The notes below the pieces were generated by a model. That model was not told the DNA's origin. It did no database searches and saw only the letters and a list, made by a program, of their open reading frames with translations. 64,000 nucleotides of DNA, taken from positions 124,001 to 188,000 of the forward strand of contig JAJFTF010000024.1 of assembly GCA_021373185.1 (NCBI GenBank), in the 5' to 3' direction. Shown here piece after piece: positions 44,798 through 53,432 of the stretch (its first letter is position 1; each line of letters begins with the position of its first letter). This DNA comes from Betaproteobacteria bacterium (lineage in GTDB: Bacteria; Pseudomonadota; Gammaproteobacteria; Burkholderiales; Sulfuricellaceae). Made by a program: the position numbers and the translations under genes.

Positions 44798-46807
44798 TTA
44801 CTCGCCCATACCCATTTTGATATAACCGGTCGGGCACACATCTGCACAGATATGGCAGCCGATGCAACGGGAGTAGTCGGTGTCGACATAACGGCCGGTG
44901 GTAGCTTGAGCCTTCTTCACCTTGAACACGGCAGTCTGCGGGCAATAAATGACGCAGTTGTCGCATTCGAAGCACAGGCCGCAGCTCATGCAACGCTTGG
45001 CTTCCGTTACCACGGTCTTGTCGTCCAGCGGCATCAGGCGCTCTTCGAAATGGCCGAGCACTTGTTCTGCAGTCAGCGTCACGAAGCTGCGCTTGTTGCG
45101 CGCAACAGCCGGGAAGTGGCCAAGATACAATTCTTTTGCCGGAATCACGTATTTGTCAGACCGGTTCTCGAAGTTGTGTACCGCAAACTTGGATTTGTCG
45201 GTACCCCAGGTGCCCAGATCGATGTCCTTGGCAAAACCTTCGGTCTTCTTGATCTCTTCCTTGCTGCGAACATGGTATTCCTCTGGCGCCAGGCCAACTT
45301 CCATCTCTTTGCGCAGCAGATCGAAGTAGGCGACATCAACCTTCGGACGCTTGCCCAGATCTTCGCCAGCCAGGTAGCTCTCGATGCTTTCCGCAGCGAT
45401 ACGGCCATGGCCGATGGCGGTGGTCAGCAGATGCGGACGGATCACGTCGCCGCCAACGAAGATACCTTTCTGGCCGGGCACTTGGTAGTGCTTGTCGGCG
45501 TTGATCAGGCCCTTGCCGTTGTCGAAACCTTCCAGCCCGGTGAAATCCACCGCCTGGCCAATCGCAGAAACGATCAGGTCAGCAGGAATATCATATTCGG
45601 TGCCTTCCTTGACAACTTGCTTGCCGCCTACGGTTTCGAGCACTGCCACGCGCAATGCGGTGGCACGACCATCGGCACCGACCACCACGGAAATCGGGGT
45701 GACATTGCCGACGATCTGAATGCCTTCGGCCAGCGCTTCTTCGACCTCATGCTTGTTGGCGTTCATTTTCTCGACCGGAGCACGCGAGCACAGCACCACT
45801 TCGGCGCCTTCCTTGGCGGAAACTTCTGCTACGTCGTGTGCAACCTGGCCGGCGATAACGTGCTCGGAGCGGTCGGACGGGTTGGTCGTCGTGATGTGAC
45901 CCAGACGACGGGCAACGGTTGCCACGTCAATGGAGGTGTCGCCACCGCCGATAACCACCACGCGCTTGCCAACGTGCTGCAGGCGGCCATCGTTGAAAGC
46001 GCGCAGGAATGCCATGGCGGTCACAACGTTGGGAGCATTGGCGCCGTCAACCGGCAGGGGGCGTCCAGCTTGGGCGCCCATGCCCATGAATATGGCGTCG
46101 TAGTCTTTCTTGATCTGGTCGAGCGTGATGTCCTTGCCGATATGCACGTTCAACTTGACTTCAATGCCGAGGTCGATGATGCGCTTGATTTCTGCATCGA
46201 GCACTTCACGTGGGGTGCGGAAACCAGGAATGCCGTAACGCATCATGCCGCCGAGCATTGCATGCTCGTCAAAAATCGTGCAGGAGTGGCCTTTCAAGGT
46301 CAGCTGGTAAGCTGCCGACAAGCCGGCTGGGCCGCCGCCGATGATGGCCACTTTCTTGCCGGATTTCTTGACGCCTTCAGGCACGGCAAATTTCAGGTTG
46401 TTCTTGATCGCGTACTCGCCGAGGTAGTGCTCGACCGAGTTAATGCCGACAAAATCATCTACTTCGTTGCGGTTGCAACCGGATTCGCAAGGCGCCGGGC
46501 AAACGCGGCCCATCACCGAGGGGAACGGGTTGGCCGAGGTCAAACGACGCCATGCATATTCCTGCATCGGCACGCCGCCTACCGGTTTTTCTACACCGCG
46601 TACGATATTCAGGTAACCGCGAATGTCCTCGCCGGCTGGGCAGCTGCCCTGGCAGGGCGGAGTGCTCAGCACATATTCCGGACATTTGTGGGAAGCGTCG
46701 GCTTCAAAAATCTTGTCCTGCCAGCTACGCCATTTAGTCGTCCCATCCTTGTAGCGACGGAAGGTTTTGGCTTGATCTTTGTTCATCTCTTCAGGTGAAA
46801 CTGACAT
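44798..46807 (-). CDS. dsrL: DsrL, NAD(P)H-linked iron-sulfur flavoprotein
   Basis: DsrL is a GltD-like oxidoreductase that links DsrAB to the NAD(P)+/NAD(P)H pool and is a marker of the oxidative pathway. The 669 residues have an N-terminal cysteine region (C-P-A-P-C-E-S-G-C). An FAD loop V-A-I-I-G-G-G-P-A-G-L (about 150) and an NAD(P) loop V-V-V-I-G-G-G-D-T-S follow. The C-terminal double 4Fe-4S domain has C-M-S-C-G-L-C-F-E-C and C-I-G-C-H-I-C-A-D-V-C-P. AGGAG is 7 nt before the ATG. Confidence 0.97.
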   Translation of the reverse strand: MSVSPEEMNKDQAKTFRRYKDGTTKWRSWQDKIFEADASHKCPEYVLSTPPCQGSCPAGEDIRGYLNIVRGVEKPVGGVPMQEYAWRRLTSANPFPSVMGRVCPAPCESGCNRNEVDDFVGINSVEHYLGEYAIKNNLKFAVPEGVKKSGKKVAIIGGGPAGLSAAYQLTLKGHSCTIFDEHAMLGGMMRYGIPGFRTPREVLDAEIKRIIDLGIEVKLNVHIGKDITLDQIKKDYDAIFMGMGAQAGRPLPVDGANAPNVVTAMAFLRAFNDGRLQHVGKRVVVIGGGDTSIDVATVARRLGHITTTNPSDRSEHVIAGQVAHDVAEVSAKEGAEVVLCSRAPVEKMNANKHEVEEALAEGIQIVGNVTPISVVVGADGRATALRVAVLETVGGKQVVKEGTEYDIPADLIVSAIGQAVDFTGLEGFDNGKGLINADKHYQVPGQKGIFVGGDVIRPHLLTTAIGHGRIAAESIESYLAGEDLGKRPKVDVAYFDLLRKEMEVGLAPEEYHVRSKEEIKKTEGFAKDIDLGTWGTDKSKFAVHNFENRSDKYVIPAKELYLGHFPAVARNKRSFVTLTAEQVLGHFEERLMPLDDKTVVTEAKRCMSCGLCFECDNCVIYCPQTAVFKVKKAQATTGRYVDTDYSRCIGCHICADVCPTGYIKMGMGE

Positions 46808-46829
46808 TTTTAATCTCCTAAATAACCAC

Positions 46830-46888
46830 TTGTAGTGTGCGTAAAACGCAACGTTCCCACTGTTTGGTGCGCACTGCGCACCCTACAA
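46830..46888. repeat. Inverted repeat between dsrK and dsrL
   Basis: Arms of 12 bp (46830-46841 and 46877-46888) match with one mismatch. An inner palindrome GGTGCGCACTGCGCACC is present. The end GTAGGGTGCG also occurs in the repeat at 24749-24801. It is the only such insertion inside the dsr operon. Confidence 0.75.
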
Positions 46889-46889
46889 A

Positions 46890-48440
46890 CTACTCTTCTT
46901 CTTTTTCCAACAGGATTGCCGTGCTGACCAGTTGATGCACGCCACCCACCATACTCATATCGAAACCGTAAAAAGGAACCACCTTGTTGAACTGCGCCTT
47001 GCAGATCGCGCAGATCAACGCCAGGAAATTGACCTTGTGCTCTTCGACCACGTTATTCAACGCTTCCATTCGCGGCAACGCGCCCTTGACGCGCAACTCC
47101 AGCAAGTCGTCGGTCAGCAGGCCGCCACCGCCGCCGCAGCAGAAGGTGCTCTCGCCGATGGTTTCCTCAGCCATGTCGTGGTAATTGTTCACGACCGCCT
47201 TGATGACTTCGCGCGGGATGATGAACTGGCCGCCAGGAATATCGCCCATGCGCGAACCGCGAGCCACGTTGCACGAATCGTGGAAGGTGACGACGCGATG
47301 GTCGTTCAGGCTCTTGTCGAACTTGAGCTTACCCTGCTTGATCAGATCGTTGGTGAACTCGCAAATGTGCTGCGGGGCCGGATAACGCGGATCAAGCTGT
47401 TTCTGCAATTCAATCGAAAACGGGTCTGCGCCGCCGGCGCCGACACCGACCAAGGTGTTCCAGAAGCTGTAAGCAACGCGCCAGGCATGGCCACACTCGC
47501 CGACGACAATGCGCTTCACGCCCAGCTCAAGTGCCGCTTCGCGAATACGCATGGCGGCACGGCGGGTGTTCTCATAGCTGCCGATGAACATGCCGAAGTT
47601 GCCGGCCTCGGAAGCCTTGGAACTCAGCGTCCAACTGGTGCCCGATGCGTGGAACACCTTGCCATAGCCCATCAGGCTCTCGACATGGGGTTCGGCGAAG
47701 AAGTCGGCAGACGGCGTGACCAGCAGCACTTCGGCGCCTTCAACGTCAAGCGGCAGTTTGACTGCAACGCCAGTGGCGTCCAGCATGTCTTCTTCCAACC
47801 CTTCCAGCGTGTCTTGCAGCGCCGGGCCGGGCAAACCGAGGTTATTGCCGATCTTGTGCAGCTTGCCCATGATCTCGTTGGTGTATTTCTGGCCGTACCC
47901 GATGGTGTCCAGAATTTCGCGCCCGGCCATGGTCACTTCGGCGGTATCGATGCCATATGGGCAAAATACCGAGCAACGACGGCACTCGGAACACTGGTAG
48001 TAGTATTTGTACCAGTCTTCGACCACTTCCTTGGTCAAATCCTTGGCACCCACCAGGGATGGGAAATATTTGCCGGCAAAAGTGAAATGGCGGCGATAAA
48101 CGCTACGCATCAACTCCTGACGGGCAACCGGCATGTTTTTCGGGTCGCCGGTGCCGATGAAATAGTGGCACTTGTCGGTGCATGCGCCGCAGTGGACGCA
48201 GGCGTCCATGAACACTTGCAGCGAGCGGTAGCGGCCTAGCAGATCGCCCATCTTGGCAATCGCCTTGTCGTGCCAGCCGTCTACCAATTCGCCCGGTTCC
48301 GCTCCGCCAGGAAATCCAATGATTTCCTGAATCCCTGCGTTGGCGGGAAACGACTTAATGTGCGCCGACGCGTCTGCCTTCACCGCCGGGATCTCAATAT
48401 TGCCCGTGAGCTTGGGTACCTCAAATTGTGGAGCTGCCAC
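46890..48440 (-). CDS. dsrK: DsrK, catalytic iron-sulfur subunit of DsrMKJOP
   Basis: DsrK resembles heterodisulfide reductase HdrD and acts on DsrC cysteines. The 516 residues have two ferredoxin motifs (C-V-H-C-G-A-C-T-D-K-C and C-S-E-C-R-R-C-S-V-F-C-P). CCG-domain sites are G-E-C-G-H-A-W-R, H-D-S-C-N-V-A-R-G and F-C-C-G-G-G-G-G, consistent with a noncubane cluster. The start is a GTG with AGGAGG 4 nt upstream. Confidence 0.96.
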   Translation of the reverse strand: MAAPQFEVPKLTGNIEIPAVKADASAHIKSFPANAGIQEIIGFPGGAEPGELVDGWHDKAIAKMGDLLGRYRSLQVFMDACVHCGACTDKCHYFIGTGDPKNMPVARQELMRSVYRRHFTFAGKYFPSLVGAKDLTKEVVEDWYKYYYQCSECRRCSVFCPYGIDTAEVTMAGREILDTIGYGQKYTNEIMGKLHKIGNNLGLPGPALQDTLEGLEEDMLDATGVAVKLPLDVEGAEVLLVTPSADFFAEPHVESLMGYGKVFHASGTSWTLSSKASEAGNFGMFIGSYENTRRAAMRIREAALELGVKRIVVGECGHAWRVAYSFWNTLVGVGAGGADPFSIELQKQLDPRYPAPQHICEFTNDLIKQGKLKFDKSLNDHRVVTFHDSCNVARGSRMGDIPGGQFIIPREVIKAVVNNYHDMAEETIGESTFCCGGGGGLLTDDLLELRVKGALPRMEALNNVVEEHKVNFLALICAICKAQFNKVVPFYGFDMSMVGGVHQLVSTAILLEKEEE

Positions 48441-48503
48441 TATTCCTCCTGCTTCTGTTAATTCAGCGCTCGCCGTGTTTGCTGCGGGCGCTGAATTGTT
48501 ACG

Positions 48504-49253
48504 CTATTCCGATTTTGACCCTGAACCCGCATCGAACTTGGTTGCCCACGGGGCAATATGGCGCCGTTCGCGAGAATCGTCCGTTTGATTACGGGTGGGA
48601 CTGAAGAAGATTCCCGGCGCATGCAACAGCTTGCTGATCGGGAAAATAATCATGAGCAATGCCACCAGACCCAAGTGCACCAGCAATGCAGGGTCAGACG
48701 GCAATGGCTGCAGGTCAAATACCATCAAGCCAAGAAAGAATGCTTTCACGGCGACGACATCGGTATGCGAGATAAATCTCATGCCCAAGCCGGAGGTGCC
48801 GATGAAAATCAGCAGCACCAGGATCAGGTGATCCGAAGGCGTCGAGATGTAGCGCACACGGTCAACCAGAAAACGGCGTGCCCACAAGCCGCCCAGACCG
48901 GCCACCATGGCAAATCCGGCGTAGGTGCCGAACGGTTGCGCCAGCGATACCCAGAACCAGACGGGCTCGGTGAAGTAGCGCAGATGGCGCACTAAAACGA
49001 GCAACAGTGAAACGTGGAAAAGCCAGCCGAACAGCCAGATCCATTTGTTCGACTTGAACAGGCTCTCAAAGAGCGCCACTTCGCGCGCCATCCGCAGCAC
49101 CACCCCGCCGGTCGTCGTCGGTGCGGGCGTGGTTGGAATTTTGAGGGGCGCAGGTGTACGGGCGTAGCAACGAATTTTGGCTACCAGCCCACCTACCAGC
49201 ATGGCGGTGGCGGCATAAAAAACGCACGCATACAGCACGGTCAGAAATGACAT
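48504..49253 (-). CDS. dsrM: DsrM, membrane cytochrome b subunit
   Basis: DsrM is the NarI-like heme b subunit that exchanges electrons between DsrK and the quinone pool. The 249 residues have about five predicted helices with histidines in W-L-F-H-V-S-L-L-L-V-L-V-R-H and I-S-K-L-L-H-A-P-G. The length is somewhat below that of many DsrM proteins but normal for the sulfur-oxidizer form. GGGGG lies upstream of the ATG. Confidence 0.94.
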   Translation of the reverse strand: MSFLTVLYACVFYAATAMLVGGLVAKIRCYARTPAPLKIPTTPAPTTTGGVVLRMAREVALFESLFKSNKWIWLFGWLFHVSLLLVLVRHLRYFTEPVWFWVSLAQPFGTYAGFAMVAGLGGLWARRFLVDRVRYISTPSDHLILVLLIFIGTSGLGMRFISHTDVVAVKAFFLGLMVFDLQPLPSDPALLVHLGLVALLMIIFPISKLLHAPGIFFSPTRNQTDDSRERRHIAPWATKFDAGSGSKSE

Positions 49254-49391
49254 GAAACATCCCCCGGTTTGGCTGCCGGCACCAGCCGCCAGCCATCAAC
49301 GTAAACTTTGGTTTCAGTAAAGGCATCCATTCGCCACTGGCAAAATGCAATGCCGAAACACTAAAAATTCGGTAAAACGGGCGATCAAATC

Positions 49392-49440
49392 CCGGCTTCG
49401 GCTTTCAAGCGCGGATGCCGCGCCTGGAAAGTCGAAACCG
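49392..49440 (-). other. Long hairpin downstream of dsrC
   Basis: An inverted repeat of about 22 pairs with two mismatches or bulges occupies 49392-49440, starting 28 bp after the dsrC stop. It is far larger than an ordinary terminator and lacks a T-run immediately after it. It probably stabilizes dsrC mRNA or attenuates transcription into dsrM. Confidence 0.75.
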
Positions 49441-49468
49441 GAAGCTGAACGCTTAACTGCTGTTTTGC

Positions 49469-49801
49469 TTAGATACAGCCAGTAGGCTTAGGCAGGCCAG
49501 CAATCTTACAAGCTTGCTTGGCTGGGCCGTATGGGAACAGCTCATACAGGTACTTGCTGTTGCCTTTTTCAGGTCCCAATTTTTTGCCGATGGCCTTGGT
49601 CAGTACGCGCACTGCAGGAGCGATCTGATAGTCGTTGTAGTACTCGCGCAGGAAGTTGACCACTTCCCAGTGGCTCTCGGTCATGTCGACTTTTTCTTCG
49701 ATTGCCAGGTACTTGGCGGCTTCTTCGTCCCATTCAGCCAAATTAACCAGGTAACCTTCTTCGTCGGTTTCGTATGTCTTGCCGTTGATTTCAAAGCCCA
49801 T
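49469..49801 (-). CDS. dsrC: DsrC, sulfur-carrier substrate protein
   Basis: DsrC carries sulfur as a persulfide/trisulfide between DsrEFH, DsrAB and DsrK. The 110 residues keep both redox cysteines of the mobile C-terminal arm, C98 and C109 (penultimate), within K-Q-A-C-K-I-A-G-L-P-K-P-T-G-C-I. AGGAG precedes the ATG. A cysteine-free paralogue is encoded at 54856-55185. Confidence 0.98.
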   Translation of the reverse strand: MGFEINGKTYETDEEGYLVNLAEWDEEAAKYLAIEEKVDMTESHWEVVNFLREYYNDYQIAPAVRVLTKAIGKKLGPEKGNSKYLYELFPYGPAKQACKIAGLPKPTGCI

Positions 49802-49832
49802 GCTTCATCTCCTAACAAATTAAAAAACTAAA

Positions 49833-50132
49833 TTACAACCAGGACTGGACGTTTTTGTTTTCCGCCACCAGATCCACAAAGCCTGCATAATCGACCTGCT
49901 TGATGCCATCGATCACGGTGTCCTGCATGCCACGCGCTTCCAGGTCAGGCCACAGTGCATAAACCTGCATGTCGGCCATCGCCGCTTTCAGGTCTTTCTC
50001 TACCACGCTTCCCTTGGTCGCAGCATATACGCCATCCTCGATCAGGAGGATGGTGCTGCCCTTTTTGGCCATACGCAGACAACTGCTCATGGCATTTCTT
50101 TCCGACGGTGATTTATTCACAATGTGCAACAT
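49833..50132 (-). CDS. dsrH: DsrH, sulfur relay subunit
   Basis: DsrH is the TusB-like subunit of the DsrE2F2H2 sulfurtransferase. The 99 residues begin M-L-H-I-V-N-K-S-P and carry one likely carrier cysteine (C18). I-E-D-G-V-Y-A-A and V-D-Y-A-G-F-V-D-L-V follow. GAGGAG lies upstream. DsrH presence marks sulfur-oxidizing rather than sulfate-reducing dsr operons. Confidence 0.95.
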   Translation of the reverse strand: MLHIVNKSPSERNAMSSCLRMAKKGSTILLIEDGVYAATKGSVVEKDLKAAMADMQVYALWPDLEARGMQDTVIDGIKQVDYAGFVDLVAENKNVQSWL

Positions 50133-50146
50133 TTGCGTCTCCTCAA

Positions 50147-50527
50147 TCAGAAGCTCAGGACGACATCTTGCTCGTCCATGAGTGTCGCCATTTCCTGGGA
50201 AGTCAGCACTTCCACCGGCACGATCAGGTCTTCCTCGGTCAGGCCTCTGGCCTCCATGGATTCCTTCTCGACGTAGAGTTTTTCGATGTCATAACCTTCC
50301 AGCGCGCGGTAGGTGGGCGAGAAGTTTTTCATTCCCACCGCCTTGGTGCCTTGGCCCTTCTTCAACTGGTAGACGCCATCGTCGGCGAACACCAGACTGA
50401 CATCCTGGTCGAAAGCCGCGCTAATCAGCACGACCTCAAGGGACTCCAGCGCGTAAATGGTGCCATACGGCGCCTTGCGATTGATAAATGCAAACTTTTT
50501 TACGGTACCAGAGGATTCTTCGTCCAT
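50147..50527 (-). CDS. dsrF: DsrF, sulfur relay subunit
   Basis: DsrF is the TusC-like subunit of DsrEFH. The core N-R-K-A-P-Y-G-T-I-Y-A-L-E-S-L-E-V-V and D-D-G-V-Y-Q-L-K-K-G-Q is characteristic. I chose the ATG at 50527 (126 residues) because AGGAGG is 7 nt upstream and the N-terminus then matches relatives. An ATG at 50554 with GGGAG would add nine residues. Confidence 0.94.
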   Translation of the reverse strand: MDEESSGTVKKFAFINRKAPYGTIYALESLEVVLISAAFDQDVSLVFADDGVYQLKKGQGTKAVGMKNFSPTYRALEGYDIEKLYVEKESMEARGLTEEDLIVPVEVLTSQEMATLMDEQDVVLSF

Positions 50528-50566
50528 GTCGATACCTCCTGTGCTTTCATTCATGATTTCTCCCAA

Positions 50567-50926
50567 TCAATCGCCGAAGGTGACCAGACGATCCGCCTGA
50601 ATGCCGGACTCAACCAGCTGACCCAGACCGGAAATCCGGAACCCTGCCGCCAAATTCTCGTCCACAATCCCGCGACGCAGCGCTGCCGCCACGCACACCA
50701 CCAGATCCACGCCGTGCTCTTCCGCCAGCTTGCTCCAGCGGGCGACGATGTTGCGGTCGTCCTGAGGCGGCTCGGTCAGCTTGCTCGCGTTGTTGACGCC
50801 ATCGTGGTAGAAAAATACGCGATGGATCTCATGGCCCTTTTCAATCGCCGCCTTGGCAAACTGATACGCTGTATCTGCCGCCTGGTGGTTGTAAGGACCT
50901 TCATTCACCAATATTCCGAATTTCAT
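50567..50926 (-). CDS. dsrE: DsrE, sulfur-carrying subunit
   Basis: DsrE carries the persulfide that is passed to DsrC. The 119 residues have the carrier cysteine C78 in D-L-V-V-C-V-A-A-A-L-R-R-G-I-V-D, the same number as in Allochromatium DsrE. The N-terminus K-F-G-I-L-V-N-E-G-P-Y is also typical. It follows dsrB after a hairpin. Confidence 0.96.
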   Translation of the reverse strand: MKFGILVNEGPYNHQAADTAYQFAKAAIEKGHEIHRVFFYHDGVNNASKLTEPPQDDRNIVARWSKLAEEHGVDLVVCVAAALRRGIVDENLAAGFRISGLGQLVESGIQADRLVTFGD

Positions 50927-50965
50927 CCCTGAATATCCTGTTTAGAAAATTAGGCGTATGCCAGT

Positions 50966-50988
50966 CCCCGCCGGAGCTTCCGGCGGGG
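50966..50988 (-). other. Intercistronic hairpin dsrB-dsrE
   Basis: A perfect 10-bp GC-rich stem (50966-50975 with 50979-50988) with loop GCT lies 20 bp after the dsrB stop, without a T-run. It may protect the 3' end of a processed dsrAB message. Confidence 0.75.
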
Positions 50989-51007
50989 TGCCGATGCACC
51001 GGGTTTA

Positions 51008-52078
51008 TTAGAACCGGATGTGCGTAGAGGCGTTCAGCGTCGCACGAGCGCCACGCCAATCGTCGATGTGGTACTTGGTAAACGGCAGACCGGTTTTCTC
51101 GAAGAACTGAGGCCAACCAATGCGCTCAACCCAGTCGGACAGACGCTCCCAGGACTTGGCATCAGCCTTGTACACGCGCAGGATGTTCTTCACCACGGCG
51201 CCGACTTCAGGCCAACGTGGCGCGTTGTTCGGCAGGCCGGATGCAACCAGCTTGTGGAAGGTTGGGCGGATACGGGCGTTGGAGTTCTTGCCGCCGACCC
51301 AGATGGCGATCTTGGAATGCTCGGGATCGTTGATCTGCATCGGTGGGCAAGGCGGGAAGCAGGCGCCGCAGCATACGCACTTGGATTCGTCGATTTCCAG
51401 CGAAGGCTTGCCGTTCACCAGCGCAGGACGGATTGCCGCAACCGGGCAACGCGCAACGACGGTTGGGCGCTCGCAGACGTTGGCAACCATGTCGTGGTTG
51501 ATCTTCGGCGGCTTGGTGTGCTGCATGATGATCGCGATGTCGGCCTGGCCGCCGCAGTTGATTTCGCAGCAGGAGGTGGACAGCTTGACGCGGTTAGGCA
51601 TCTCTTCGTGGATGAACTCTTCATACAGTTCATCCATCAGCGCCTTCACCACGCCGGATGCGTCGGTGCCGGGAATATCGCAGTGCAGGAAGCCCTGGGT
51701 GTGCGAAATCATGGACACGGAGTTGCCCGTGCCGCCGATCGGGAAACCATTCTTGCTCAGCTCTTCAATCAGCGGAGCAACTTTCTTCTCGTCGGAAACC
51801 ATGTACTCGATGTTGCTGCGAGTGGTAAAGCGCACATGGCCTTCGGCAAACTTGTCGGCGATATCGCACAGCTTGCGAATGGTGTAGACGTCCATCTGGC
51901 GCTGGGTACCGGCACGCACCGTCCAGATTTGATCGCCATTGTGGGCAACGTGGTGCAGCACACCAGGACGTGGACGGTCGTGATATTTCCAGTTGCCGTA
52001 GTTTTTCTTCATCAGCGGATGCAGATACTGCACATGGTCTGGTACGCCGCTCTCAATTGGTTCACGCATTTCACTCAT
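51008..52078 (-). CDS. dsrB: DsrB, dissimilatory sulfite reductase beta subunit
   Basis: DsrB forms, with DsrA, the siroheme enzyme that here works toward sulfite. The 356 residues contain C-C-E-I-N-C-G-G in the siroheme/4Fe-4S region and a ferredoxin insert C-V-C-C-G-A-C-F-P-P-C-P. V-R-A-G-T-Q-R-Q-M is near the N-terminus. The gap to dsrA is 55 bp. Confidence 0.98.
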   Translation of the reverse strand: MSEMREPIESGVPDHVQYLHPLMKKNYGNWKYHDRPRPGVLHHVAHNGDQIWTVRAGTQRQMDVYTIRKLCDIADKFAEGHVRFTTRSNIEYMVSDEKKVAPLIEELSKNGFPIGGTGNSVSMISHTQGFLHCDIPGTDASGVVKALMDELYEEFIHEEMPNRVKLSTSCCEINCGGQADIAIIMQHTKPPKINHDMVANVCERPTVVARCPVAAIRPALVNGKPSLEIDESKCVCCGACFPPCPPMQINDPEHSKIAIWVGGKNSNARIRPTFHKLVASGLPNNAPRWPEVGAVVKNILRVYKADAKSWERLSDWVERIGWPQFFEKTGLPFTKYHIDDWRGARATLNASTHIRF

Positions 52079-52133
52079 AATTTCTCTCCAAGCACTTCTA
52101 TCTTTAAAGGTTCACTCGAGACGGAGTCCGGCA

Positions 52134-53432
52134 TTAAGCCGCATTCGCCTTGCGCTGATTGGCCTTCTCAACCTCTTCGTCCCAGCCATCGGTACGGATA
52201 TAGGGGTTGGCGCGTGGCGCGAGGACCATGCTTGCATCGACCGGAATGTCGAGGCCTTCCAGGAAGTTGACCAGTCCGATACGGTCGATCATTTCGCCGG
52301 TACGCTCGTGCTCCAGTGCGTTTTCAGCAAAGAAGTCGATGGCGTTCTGAGCCAGTTCGTTCAGCGCGTCGAAATCTTCGTCGGATTCCATCTTCATGAA
52401 CGGCACAATCACGGTACCCATGGTCGCGCCGATCTTCAGCACGCTCTTGCCGCCGATCAGGATGGTCACGCCCTTGTCCTTGCCCGGAGCCAGCGCGCCG
52501 GTCATGACGTTGATGCAGTGCATGCAGCGTACGCAGTTATGGTTTTCAATTTGCAACGACTGGCTGTCATTCAGTGCAACGCTGGAAGTGCCTTCAGCCT
52601 TGGAAACGTCCTTGGTGTTTTTCAGGGACAATGCCTTGGTTGGGCAACGGCTGATCACGTCATTGACCAGTTCGTCCATGCCGTGCTTGGCGAACCATTT
52701 TTTGCCCAGCGCATCATCCGCCTGGATGCTGTCGCGCCAGGTGCCGATTACGGCCATGTCGGAACGCTGAATCGAGTTGACGCAGTCGTTCGGGCAGCCG
52801 GAGAACTTGAACTTGAACTTGTAAGGCAACGCAGGACGGTGCATGTCGTCGAGGAAGTTGTTCACCGTGGAGCGCAGCGCACGGCCTTCGTCGAAGCAGG
52901 ACTGTTCGCAACGTGCGGCGCCGACGCAGGACATCGAGGTGCGCACGGCTGGACCAGCGCCACCCAGATCGAAGCCCATTTCATTGAACGCATCGAAAGC
53001 TTCTTGCACTTTAGGAGTGGTGGCGCCCTGGAACATGATGTCGCCAGACTGGCCGTGGAAAGCGATCAGGCCGGAGCCATGCTTTTCCCACACGTCGCAG
53101 AAATCGCGCAGCAGCTTGGTGGTGTAGTGCATGCCGGCAGGTGGCATGATACGCAGGGTATGGAACTCGGCCGCATCGGGGAACAGCGGCTTTTCGTTTT
53201 CGTCCTTGAGTTCGGTGAAACGCGGAATCACGCCGCCGCCATAACCAAACACACCGACGGTACCGCCCTTCCAGTAACCTTTCTTGGTTTTGTAGGACGT
53301 TTCCAGTTGGCCCATCAGGTCAACCATCATGTCGTTGTCTTTGGCCAGGCGCTTAAGACCGGTTACAAAGCTGGGCCAGGGGCCGCTTTCCAGTTGATCA
53401 AGCATTGGCGTGTCGTATTGTTTCTTGGCCAT
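52134..53432 (-). CDS. dsrA: DsrA, dissimilatory sulfite reductase alpha subunit
   Basis: DsrA is the catalytic partner of DsrB. The 432 residues contain the siroheme-cluster cysteines C-V-G-A-A-R-C-E-Q-S-C and S-G-C-P-N-D-C-V-N-S, and a ferredoxin domain C-V-R-C-M-H-C-I-N-V-M. I chose the ATG at 53432, giving M-A-K-K-Q-Y-D-T-P, over an upstream in-frame start. With dsrL, dsrEFH and dsrN in the operon, the enzyme is of the oxidative type. Confidence 0.98.
   Translation of the reverse strand: MAKKQYDTPMLDQLESGPWPSFVTGLKRLAKDNDMMVDLMGQLETSYKTKKGYWKGGTVGVFGYGGGVIPRFTELKDENEKPLFPDAAEFHTLRIMPPAGMHYTTKLLRDFCDVWEKHGSGLIAFHGQSGDIMFQGATTPKVQEAFDAFNEMGFDLGGAGPAVRTSMSCVGAARCEQSCFDEGRALRSTVNNFLDDMHRPALPYKFKFKFSGCPNDCVNSIQRSDMAVIGTWRDSIQADDALGKKWFAKHGMDELVNDVISRCPTKALSLKNTKDVSKAEGTSSVALNDSQSLQIENHNCVRCMHCINVMTGALAPGKDKGVTILIGGKSVLKIGATMGTVIVPFMKMESDEDFDALNELAQNAIDFFAENALEHERTGEMIDRIGLVNFLEGLDIPVDASMVLAPRANPYIRTDGWDEEVEKANQRKANAA

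Noticed and set aside
44852..46798. 648-codon plus-strand ORF antisense to dsrL
   Set aside because: It is the complement of a clearly identified flavoprotein gene, with shadow composition and no start signal.
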